This document shows positions 9,483 to 17,480 of a DNA stretch of 64,000 nt, piece after piece. This stretch comes from Thiothrix unzii (GTDB taxonomy: Bacteria > Pseudomonadota > Gammaproteobacteria > Thiotrichales > Thiotrichaceae): NCBI RefSeq assembly GCF_017901175.1, contig NZ_CP072793.1, forward strand, positions 1,674,001-1,738,000. The letters are read 5' to 3'. Below the pieces are notes generated by a model that did no database searches, was not told the origin of the DNA, and was given only the letters and a program-made list of their open reading frames with translations. The first letter of the stretch is position 1, and the number at the start of each line of letters is the position of its first letter. The translations under genes were made by a program, and so were the position numbers.

Positions 9483-12400
9483 AATACGAGTAGAGCGTAC
9501 TGAGTTTTCCCGATGAGTCGAGGAGCAAGAGTTGGGTATAGGGTCTTGGATATTTAAGGTCATCATCTTCTTCTCGATTAGAATAACTATTACAATAACT
9601 GCGCTCAATCCGAACTTCAATAATGAGTTGTTTATCAAGTCGTTGCAGCATATCTGCTAAAAACTCAAGTGTGGCTTTTAGTCTTTTTCCCCTTGCTTTG
9701 CAATCCCCATGATCTTGTTGCTCACCATTACTCCAAACCTCAGAGATTAAACAAACCTGCTCATTTTCATTTAACCATTGCCTCTTGGTTTTATCTAAAT
9801 ATAGTGAAAATTCCTGTTGAATAAATTCTGCGGGAAAACATACGGGATAAGGAATAGCCTCTGCATGAGGATCATATTCATCAAAATGCTTATCAGAGCT
9901 AAAATCTTGAATCCATCCTTGCAAAATAAACTGTTTATGATTAATTTCAACGTGCTCACCAGCATCAGGGATTTTATAGTCATGATGATTTTCATAAGTT
10001 TGCAAAACACGCAACAAAGCCATGGATGTTCTTGGAGAAACCAGTGCTGATGATAAGGTTACAGATTCTTTTTTTCTACCTCTAGCATAAGACCAATATC
10101 CATTTACATTAATAAAAAAATCATCATTATGACTAGAAACCAGTACATCATAAAAGTCATTTGGCATGACTTGCCAACGCCAATCCTTATTGCTTTCATC
10201 GTCATTAAACCAAGGACGATAATGTAATGGTTCAGGATCGCGAGTATCAGCAAGCCAACGACTATCATGGAGAGTTAATGTATGATGATTAAACCAATAT
10301 CCCCACTCATCTTCTTCCCAACTATAACTATTTTCAACTATAGGCATACTTGTCAATAACTTACCAGCGACCCAAAACATAGCATGATAAGAAAAATAAA
10401 AACTCAAAGTGTCAGTTTTCGGATAAGAACCATGTCTATGATAAGTAGGACGCTCCCCATAATATCCTTTCCACTGTCCAGACCTAGGGTCGTCTATATA
10501 TTTTCCTGTAACAGATAATTTCCACTCATTTCTAATGACTTTTCTTGCTACCATTTGAATTTTTTGAGTAGATAAACCAAAAATACGCCCTAACGGTTCG
10601 TACCAATAACGATCAAAATCCCAACCAAAATGTAGATCCTCATCATCCTGAACTTCTTTTTCTCCTAACCATGGTACTACTTGGGAATTCTTCCCATATT
10701 CCTCTAATTTTAGTTTTGTGAATGGAGAAACATTAACAGTTTGCAGTTTTTTTACCACTGAATCATCGTATGTACCCGGCATGGATTTTTCGATCAATAA
10801 CACGGTTTTGACAGCAAAATGCTGGATCAGAACATGAGGTATACCATCTAAAGCAATTTTCTCGAAAAACTTCCCATGCGACAGTAATGAAATTGGATCA
10901 TCTAATGCAATACGAGCCAAAGCAATCAACAAATATTGCCTTGCATGTAATTCATAAAAAGGTAGCTTTTTATCAACAAATGCCTTCGGGACATCTTTCT
11001 TTGACCATGCAATCAGTTGTGCAAGCTCTTGTGTACAACCCAATTCTCCTAATTGTCTAACACAATGAGCAGCATTCCAGCGAACTTTGGCATGTGGTGA
11101 AGCCAAAGCTGCCCAGATCAATCCTGTTGCTGCTTCAGATATATCATTAGGTGGCGATAACTCGTTGTTCCATATCCCACCGGCTTGTTCCTCATCAATG
11201 AACAACTCTAAACGTTCAAGTGCATATTCAAGTACTCGCTCTGCTTCTTCGGGACTTAACATACGCGCCAACAGTTTTACCAAAGAAAATAATAACTGTG
11301 GATGCAATATATCTTGTCCACCCACCAATCCTTCAAGAATAGATTCTGCAATCAGTTGTTCAGAAACATCATACTGACTCAAAAAATAATCAAAATGATG
11401 CTTATAGGAATATGAATTTGATAGTAACCTAAGACTTTGTTGCTTGCAAATAGAACGGAAAATCTTTTCTTTATTCTTCTTAAGCGTTATCTTATTCCAC
11501 CATTCCGGTGGTACATTCTGAAATATGTTTTTAAGATCGTATAAATCAATAGTACTAGAATGAGCTGCGGAGTTAACAAATACATATTCAGAGCCAATAG
11601 GGATTTTATGAATAACTGTTTGCCAAAAAATTTCAGGGCTTCTAGTCCCGTCTATTGCATCAAAACGTTTACATGCAATATTTACTGAATCAGTATGTGA
11701 AAAATCAATATCAGCAACTAGATCGTCATAGTTATACTTTTCATCATTTAGCTGTAGTGAAGAATAAGAATAAGTTGAATTTACTTCCTCATCTACTCCA
11801 CCATACCCTTCATAAAAAGCAACTATCGAATTAAGCTCTTCAAACTGAAACATGTGTCTCTGTGTAATTTCTTTTATTTTTAGCCATGTGGCTTTACCAG
11901 CTTTAGCCAATTGAGCTTCTTTTATAAATTTTCTAAAAATAGTTTCAATTTTATTATATTCAAGACATTGGCAAGCAATTTTTTCTGAGTCGGAAAAACC
12001 TAAAAAACTGGTAAACGCCCAAGCTACCTCTGGTGATAAATGCTTTTGTGCTAGAAGATGATTTATAGCTATTGCCAATAACTCTTCAAAACAACCTACA
12101 TTACGATCACGCAGTCGGCTTAGTATAGAAAAAACAGAACATGGGGATTGATAAGTTAATGTTTTTATTGCTTCGCGCCAATCGAAATATTTTGATTCAA
12201 AGCCGGATACGACTTCACCACAACGTATGAAGCGATAAGCCAATGAGTCTGTTAACCTCCTATTACAAGATGCCTGCTTGCCAAGTGCATTAATAGCCTG
12301 CCAACGATCTAATCCTTCATCACCAAATTTAGAAACAACTTCCACTGCTGTATCAAAATAAGCTTTGGCATTTTCTTTTTGCACAGGTAAAACAGCCCTG

Positions 12401-15400
12401 GCAAGGTCAATGTAGTAATCAGCAATAGATTCTGGTGGCTCATCATTAATACTATCAACCACTTGATAACAAGAATCTTCTAAAAGTGAACGTAGTTCTT
12501 CAAGACTTTCATTCCGATAAGCAATATGACAAAACTTCATTCGCTCCAAAAATCGAATTGTATTATCGTTGGGCTTTAACCAGCTTTTAAATTTTTCTAT
12601 TTCATTAACGGATATGGTTTTCGAGATAACTAAACATTCAAAACGTACACATTGGATTTCATAACGTAGAGGGTCGTATTCTTTATATCTTGAAGCGGTG
12701 GCTTTATTTGATGCAGAACTCGCAGCTTCAATACATGAATCAATATTATCAATTGAACCCTGACCTCGAATAATTTTAAGGCGCAAAAACAACCACGGTG
12801 AAAGAGCTTCTACAATCTGGCAAAATTCTTCTTTTTCTCTTTTATTATCATAAGACTCTTTCTTATCAAGCCATAATTTCGGCATTAGCATTTGTGATTC
12901 TAATTCATATTTTCCATCAAGATAATTAAGGAGAACATGGGGCTTTAAGAAGCTTACCCTATCTTCAAGACCATGATCTGATGAGAAAGATGGTGAAGCT
13001 TGTTGAGGCACATGAATTTTTAATAAGCGTTTAATCTTTTTAAGATCAAGTTTATAATATATAGCAGCCTCAGCAATTGCAACATAAGCTGAAAGGTAAT
13101 CTGGCTCTCCATATTGACGTTTCTTGACCGTTTCTGGACGTATTTTATGATGCGTCAAAATAATTAATGCCGTGTCGATGCATTCTTTAGGTATAAATCT
13201 ACAGAGTTTAGCAAGCTCGTGTGCAATGCCTAAAATTAGATAAGCGTTACGACTACCTTTTATGGCAAGGTTCTCAATAGCTTCAAACTTAGAATGATCC
13301 GCCAAACGCTTGATTATCGGTCTCCCGACACGGTAGCCCAACTCCTTTGGAGACCAGCGCGAAAAAAAATCGATTAAGGCATCATCACCCCTAATGTTCA
13401 TATGAGTTATTGCTAGTTCAACAATCTCATCATCATGAAGTTTTTCTTTAAAACCTCTATCATTTTTAGATCGCTTACTTCTTTCATTAAAATAAATATT
13501 AAGCCAATTTCTAGCGTTACGTAAATAACTCTGAGCCTCACCATGAAACTCATTGATATGCGATAGCAGCGATGCACTATAAGCATGTTCAGAACCATCC
13601 CAAGCTCCTGATAATTGACGCTGGAATGCAATTTCTTGAACTTTCTGGATAGGTTCAAATAGAGGTAAGAGATCAATATTTTTCTTAAATAAACTCAATT
13701 GACGTTGACTTCCAGCAGTCTCCTCACCTGCACGTAAAGCCAACTTGGCAACACTAAATAAATCTTGCTTTTTCAATGCTGCTTTTAGAGCAAATTGCAA
13801 GCGACTTAATTTTACTGTGCGTTGATCAATAGGGCTATCAACAGGTAGAAAATTTTCTGACAACGCAAGATCAATCAGTTCATCATACTGTCCTGCTTTT
13901 AGCAAAAGAGCAGGCAAACTTTCTGATGCATAAGCATATTGACTAGTTAATGGTTTTATCGAACGAATAAAATTGTTAAGTTGTTCTTGAGTAGCCTCAT
14001 AATTATTTTTAAACCATGTTTCCGTTGGTTCATCACGAAACTGGAGTGATTCTTCAAGTAACCATAGAGGTCTCCCCATATCCACAGCAAAGCTTTTTAT
14101 CATGCTAGAGTCAACATTCGCAATCTCAGCCAATACAATAATAGGAATAAATGGCGGTAAGATGGCTAGGCCAGAACAAAGTAAATCAACATTTATATCG
14201 GGGTGTTTCTTCTTAATATCGTTTATTACACTTTGCAAATGAAAAGCTATTTGTTCATCGACGCTGGTTCTATATGGCCCTAAGTATTCCACCGCCTTTT
14301 CTAGACTTTCTGCTTGATCTAAAGCATTCGCTTGTACACGTGGATTGCCTCCGCTTAAGCGATGAAATTCGTCAATATCAATTTCAGTTAGTATTGCAGA
14401 AGGGAACTTTGCTTCAAGAATCTGTTGGGTTTCTGCTTTATCGAACTCCTGCAAAGGTAAGTCCAAATAATCACCCGGATGTAACTTCAGCAAGTGTTTT
14501 CTTTCTGTCCGACACAGAGATACAATCCGCACTCCCGATGGAGGAGGCTCTTGCATAACTTCATGAGCGAAACAGTATTCCTCTCGTTCTGTTGCTGCTA
14601 TTTCAGCATTATCAGCAGCATCAATCAGAATAACGACACATGCGTCTTCGTCTAATATTTTGAGTTTATTAGCTGCTTGTTCGATACGACTCCTGAAATA
14701 GCGAAGATACTGATCACGTGTTGTACTGGCATTTGGCAACAAAGGCTCACATAATCCCCTAACGGCTAGTTCATTGACAATTTGAACTAGTGCCTGTCTA
14801 TGCTCATGCCTAGGACGACTCGGATTTCTATACGTACCTGCTGCGAAGCAATCAAACACAATACCTACAGAGCTTTCTGGCAAACTCATGCATAACGATT
14901 GCGCCAAAACAGATTTTCCCACCCCACCCGGAGCATGAATCACTATCGGCAATTCGCTTTTTAATATTGCCTCATAGAATTCGGCTTGTTGCTTGCGGGG
15001 AATAGTTTCTACTAAACCATCGAGCTTTGGTGGAGCCGGAAAAAGCTCATCCGTTGATGTGATTCCAAAACGCAGCAAAACATCTTCTTTTCGTATGGTA
15101 GGATAACGAGCAGAGTGAGGCAGTGCTTTATCTTTCACCATAGCAATAAGCGAATCTAATAAACCCTGACTCAGATTACCAGCAAGCAATGGAGAAAGTT
15201 CCAATTGCAGTTGCCCACGCTGGATAAGATAATCACCTTCACTATCATTGAATACCACACAACTAGCAAAAGTTTGTAATTCTTGAAATGTTAACTGAGT
15301 AAACTTAAGAAGCTTGCTTTCAATTTCACCTGATTCAACAGCTATTTTATTTTTTAGAGCACAAAAAGTGTTTTTTATTTTTTCATCAACCAGACGATTT

Positions 15401-15801
15401 GAAATAAAACCAAACACCAACTTCTCAGAAGCAAAATCATTCCCGTATTTTCCAGAGAATTTTTTAAAACGCTGGCTAAAACCAGAAAAAGTATTTTCTA
15501 ACTCGCTTGGAACGAAGTGTTTATCTAACCGACTTGTGGAGTGTTTTAGTTGATGATAGACAATACGCTCAATATTACCATCTTTATTATGATAGTACTC
15601 ACCAACATCAATAATGTACTCGCCTGCTTCGATATTTTCATCATCTGAAGAATGAGATGCACCTTCAATAGAAAGTTCTGTCAACGTAGTATTGAAATCG
15701 AGTAGCCTCAAACATTGACGGGCTGCCCATATGTAATGAAACTCATCACCAGCTCTAGAGCTGCGGACTAAGTTATTAGTATTTGATAAAAATTCAGACA
15801 T
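9457..15801 (-). CDS. Avs3-like STAND ATPase with N-terminal nuclease-like domain
   Basis: A 2114-residue single frame in three parts. Residues 1-220 look like a Cap4/DUF4297-type PD-(D/E)XK nuclease: RAGDEFHYIWAARQ near 16, acidic residues at 46-65, then VYHQLKHS with Q84 and K86. A STAND NTPase follows, with Walker A GGVGKS at 292-297, Walker B VVILIDAADNAE at 389-400 and an RIVSLCRTER segment near 425. The remaining ~1600 residues are helical repeat-like sequence. Characterised Avs3 proteins bind phage terminase through such a C-terminal region and then cut DNA, giving abortive defence. Size and architecture match, but the exact Avs type is inferred. The gene is much AT-richer than metH and the cbb genes, which suggests horizontal transfer. 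Confidence 0.75.
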   Translation of the reverse strand: MSEFLSNTNNLVRSSRAGDEFHYIWAARQCLRLLDFNTTLTELSIEGASHSSDDENIEAGEYIIDVGEYYHNKDGNIERIVYHQLKHSTSRLDKHFVPSELENTFSGFSQRFKKFSGKYGNDFASEKLVFGFISNRLVDEKIKNTFCALKNKIAVESGEIESKLLKFTQLTFQELQTFASCVVFNDSEGDYLIQRGQLQLELSPLLAGNLSQGLLDSLIAMVKDKALPHSARYPTIRKEDVLLRFGITSTDELFPAPPKLDGLVETIPRKQQAEFYEAILKSELPIVIHAPGGVGKSVLAQSLCMSLPESSVGIVFDCFAAGTYRNPSRPRHEHRQALVQIVNELAVRGLCEPLLPNASTTRDQYLRYFRSRIEQAANKLKILDEDACVVILIDAADNAEIAATEREEYCFAHEVMQEPPPSGVRIVSLCRTERKHLLKLHPGDYLDLPLQEFDKAETQQILEAKFPSAILTEIDIDEFHRLSGGNPRVQANALDQAESLEKAVEYLGPYRTSVDEQIAFHLQSVINDIKKKHPDINVDLLCSGLAILPPFIPIIVLAEIANVDSSMIKSFAVDMGRPLWLLEESLQFRDEPTETWFKNNYEATQEQLNNFIRSIKPLTSQYAYASESLPALLLKAGQYDELIDLALSENFLPVDSPIDQRTVKLSRLQFALKAALKKQDLFSVAKLALRAGEETAGSQRQLSLFKKNIDLLPLFEPIQKVQEIAFQRQLSGAWDGSEHAYSASLLSHINEFHGEAQSYLRNARNWLNIYFNERSKRSKNDRGFKEKLHDDEIVELAITHMNIRGDDALIDFFSRWSPKELGYRVGRPIIKRLADHSKFEAIENLAIKGSRNAYLILGIAHELAKLCRFIPKECIDTALIILTHHKIRPETVKKRQYGEPDYLSAYVAIAEAAIYYKLDLKKIKRLLKIHVPQQASPSFSSDHGLEDRVSFLKPHVLLNYLDGKYELESQMLMPKLWLDKKESYDNKREKEEFCQIVEALSPWLFLRLKIIRGQGSIDNIDSCIEAASSASNKATASRYKEYDPLRYEIQCVRFECLVISKTISVNEIEKFKSWLKPNDNTIRFLERMKFCHIAYRNESLEELRSLLEDSCYQVVDSINDEPPESIADYYIDLARAVLPVQKENAKAYFDTAVEVVSKFGDEGLDRWQAINALGKQASCNRRLTDSLAYRFIRCGEVVSGFESKYFDWREAIKTLTYQSPCSVFSILSRLRDRNVGCFEELLAIAINHLLAQKHLSPEVAWAFTSFLGFSDSEKIACQCLEYNKIETIFRKFIKEAQLAKAGKATWLKIKEITQRHMFQFEELNSIVAFYEGYGGVDEEVNSTYSYSSLQLNDEKYNYDDLVADIDFSHTDSVNIACKRFDAIDGTRSPEIFWQTVIHKIPIGSEYVFVNSAAHSSTIDLYDLKNIFQNVPPEWWNKITLKKNKEKIFRSICKQQSLRLLSNSYSYKHHFDYFLSQYDVSEQLIAESILEGLVGGQDILHPQLLFSLVKLLARMLSPEEAERVLEYALERLELFIDEEQAGGIWNNELSPPNDISEAATGLIWAALASPHAKVRWNAAHCVRQLGELGCTQELAQLIAWSKKDVPKAFVDKKLPFYELHARQYLLIALARIALDDPISLLSHGKFFEKIALDGIPHVLIQHFAVKTVLLIEKSMPGTYDDSVVKKLQTVNVSPFTKLKLEEYGKNSQVVPWLGEKEVQDDEDLHFGWDFDRYWYEPLGRIFGLSTQKIQMVARKVIRNEWKLSVTGKYIDDPRSGQWKGYYGERPTYHRHGSYPKTDTLSFYFSYHAMFWVAGKLLTSMPIVENSYSWEEDEWGYWFNHHTLTLHDSRWLADTRDPEPLHYRPWFNDDESNKDWRWQVMPNDFYDVLVSSHNDDFFINVNGYWSYARGRKKESVTLSSALVSPRTSMALLRVLQTYENHHDYKIPDAGEHVEINHKQFILQGWIQDFSSDKHFDEYDPHAEAIPYPVCFPAEFIQQEFSLYLDKTKRQWLNENEQVCLISEVWSNGEQQDHGDCKARGKRLKATLEFLADMLQRLDKQLIIEVRIERSYCNSYSNREEDDDLKYPRPYTQLLLLDSSGKLSTLYSYYELGKTSN

Positions 15802-15871
15802 TGGAATTTTTTTGCTCCATTTCTCGCGGAGTCAAGTAAACAGCATCCTCAAAATATAGCTGCATTTTGAG

Positions 15872-15907
15872 CATCAAAACCCACTCACCCGCAAATCCGC
15901 AATCCGA
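15872..15907 (+). repeat. 36-bp direct repeat, copy 1 (3' end of GNAT toxin gene)
   Basis: Matches 17422-17457 at 34 of 36 positions. This copy covers the last codons of the GNAT toxin gene (RIADLRVSGF and stop) read on the minus strand. The other copy, 1.5 kb away, would encode RIADLRASGF and a stop but has no gene attached. Confidence 0.85.
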
Positions 15908-16377
15908 ACCATCATGGCACGTTCCGGGTCATACGGAATATCCTGAAAACCGTGGCGTTGATAGAAAGCGCGTACCGATTCATCCAGCGGATGGGTAATC
16001 AAACCATAACAGCCCGCCACATCCGCAATACGCAATACCGTTTTAAAAGCGAAAAACAATAATGACGTTGACAAGCCCTGCCCTTGGTATTGGACATCCA
16101 CCGCCAACTGCCCCAACAAAATGACTGGAATTGCCTCTGGCTTATTACGTTGCTGCGCTTTGACCAAAAACTCACGGCGTATTTCTGCGGCAAGCAGCGT
16201 GACGTAACCCGCTATCTTTCCCGTTTCGGTGTCACACACAATATTGGTACGCGATATGTCCGCCTTGTGATTTTTCCATGCGTGGCGTTGAAACCACTCA
16301 TTCAATGAAGCCCTGCCACAATCAAATTCAGCACGGTTGTCCTCTTCGCTCAACGGACGCGGCTTACTTATTCCCAT
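15874..16377 (-). CDS. GNAT-family acetyltransferase toxin (TacT/AtaT type)
   Basis: 167-residue N-acetyltransferase. Family members paired with DUF1778 antitoxins acetylate aminoacyl-tRNA and stop translation. The acetyl-CoA binding region is LGQLAVDVQYQGQGLSTSLL, with the QGQG pyrophosphate loop, and the C-terminal HPLDESVRAFYQRHGFQDIP holds the usual catalytic tyrosine neighbourhood. The start MGISKPRPLSEED at 16377 overlaps the end of the antitoxin gene by 10 bases; longer starts run inside that gene. It is an ordinary antitoxin-first operon and appears intact. The last codons are duplicated near 17422. Confidence 0.88.
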   Translation of the reverse strand: MGISKPRPLSEEDNRAEFDCGRASLNEWFQRHAWKNHKADISRTNIVCDTETGKIAGYVTLLAAEIRREFLVKAQQRNKPEAIPVILLGQLAVDVQYQGQGLSTSLLFFAFKTVLRIADVAGCYGLITHPLDESVRAFYQRHGFQDIPYDPERAMMVRIADLRVSGF

Positions 16378-16628
16378 GCAGGCTTCATCCCGGCAATACG
16401 TTGTAATGCAGGTATCGCTTGCGGTGGCGTGTTGAGCCATGCCTCGAAATCCTGCCAGTGTTTAGCAGATATTTCGACCACTACCCGCCCCATCATCTCA
16501 ATCTCGGCAGATTCTAAGGCTTTGCGCCGGACAAAATCGCTAAGGTTGGTATGGGCGTATTTAGCCGCCGTTTCCAGCAAATTGCGTTCTGTTTCGTTGA
16601 CACGCACGCTCAGTATGGAAGTTGTCAT
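16368..16628 (-). CDS. DUF1778 antitoxin, ribbon-helix-helix
   Basis: An 86-residue DNA-binding antitoxin of the TacA type. It begins MTTSILSVRVNETERNLLE, giving the RHH beta strand and first helix, followed by the helix containing NLSDFVRRKALESAE. The C-terminal part, with HWQDFEAWLNTPPQ, is the toxin-neutralising tail typical of DUF1778 proteins. The ATG at 16628 has GAGG eight or nine bases upstream, so I prefer it to earlier in-frame starts at 16637 or 16643. It is likely to autoregulate the operon, although no operator was identified in the upstream 100 bases. Confidence 0.88.
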   Translation of the reverse strand: MTTSILSVRVNETERNLLETAAKYAHTNLSDFVRRKALESAEIEMMGRVVVEISAKHWQDFEAWLNTPPQAIPALQRIAGMKPAWE

Positions 16629-16755
16629 CGAGTTCATCCTCAAATCATGTATGACAAAAACATACGCCGATTATCATTACGATGCAAGCACGCCACCTTG
16701 AATGTTCACACTAAAAGCCCCAACATAAATATACATCCTAAAAGTAGTATAATTA

Positions 16756-16934
16756 ATGCAAGTCATCGGCATCAAAGAACTCCGAACCAACCCCGGCAAG
16801 CTAACCAAAGCTTTTCAGGACTCGGTAAAAACCAACATGAAACCATCAAGTTACTGGGGTTACTGGGCGTTCCGGTAGCAGATTATGATTTTACCGAAGA
16901 TTTGGCAGCGATTGAGAAGATGCTGGCAGCATGA
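16756..16934 (+). pseudogene. decayed antitoxin gene upstream of DUF3368 toxin
   Basis: The beginning and end of one antitoxin are both readable but in different frames. From ATG 16756 the frame gives MQVIGIKELRTNPGKLTKAF, a typical prevent-host-death-like N-terminus, and then reaches TAG at 16876. From about 16826 another frame gives HETIKLLGLLGVPVADYDF and EDLAAIEKMLAA, ending in TGA at 16932-16934. That tail matches the C-terminus of UPF0175-type antitoxins paired with DUF3368 toxins. The middle expected for such proteins (roughly 40-50 residues, from memory) is missing, which points to an internal deletion with a frame change. The final TGA overlaps the toxin ATG, so the original operon layout survives. 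Confidence 0.7.
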
Positions 16935-17416
16935 AAGTTATTGTCAGTGACATCACCAGCTTGATTGCGCTGGAAGGTTTGCAATCCATCGAGTTGTTAT
17001 GTGCAGTGTTTGAAAGCATTCTGATTCCGCAGGCGGTTTTGAACGAATTGTCCGCTGGATCACCCGACATTATCAAAATAATCAACGCTGTAGGTTGCAT
17101 AGAAATCATTCGATTGGAACCTTCGGAACAACTCAGCAGCCTGCAACTAATACTTGATCCCGGTGAAGCAGAAGCCATCACTTTGGCTTTGGAACGCCAG
17201 TTTCCGATCCTGATTGATGAACGTAAAGGCAGTACAATCGCCTTGCAAAAAAACTTGACCGTAACAGGCTTTGCCGGTTTATTACTGCTGTCGGTCAAAA
17301 GAAACGTGTTACCGCCTGCTACCGCCCAATCACTGTTGGATCAGGCTATCCGTAACGGCTTCAGAATGTCTGACAAGCTCTATCGGCAAGTATCCGCTGC
17401 CTACCAAGCCGGATAA
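16931..17416 (+). CDS. DUF3368 PIN-like putative toxin
   Basis: 161 residues starting MKVIVSDITSLIALEGLQ, the acidic first strand of PIN-like DUF3368 proteins. These are usually partnered with UPF0175 antitoxins. Further conserved features are LIPQAVLNELSAGSP, DPGEAEAITLAL and LIDERKGSTIA, which together provide the acidic cluster expected of a PIN nuclease fold. The frame is complete. The upstream antitoxin is broken, so the protein may be inactive, silenced, or neutralised by a homologue elsewhere. It overlaps the antitoxin stop (ATGA), meaning its translation once depended on the antitoxin frame. Confidence 0.8.
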   Translation: MKVIVSDITSLIALEGLQSIELLCAVFESILIPQAVLNELSAGSPDIIKIINAVGCIEIIRLEPSEQLSSLQLILDPGEAEAITLALERQFPILIDERKGSTIALQKNLTVTGFAGLLLLSVKRNVLPPATAQSLLDQAIRNGFRMSDKLYRQVSAAYQAG

Positions 17417-17421
17417 ACTGA

Positions 17422-17457
17422 ATCAAAATCCACTCGCCCGCAAATCCGCAATCCGAA
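17422..17457 (+). repeat. 36-bp direct repeat, copy 2 (orphan toxin-gene tail)
   Basis: Same sequence as 15872-15907 with two substitutions, starting six bases after the DUF3368 stop. On the minus strand it spells RIADLRASGF and a stop. Homology ends abruptly on both sides. It is probably a scar of duplication or gene replacement. Confidence 0.85.
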
Positions 17458-17480
17458 TTTATCGTTATTCCGAACTCAGG

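Noticed and set aside
15848-15871. 8-bp hairpin CTCAAAAT/ATTTTGAG as terminator of the GNAT toxin gene
   Set aside because: Perfect stem but no T tract on either strand; it could equally belong to the promoter region of the avs3a-like gene, so it is not listed as a terminator.
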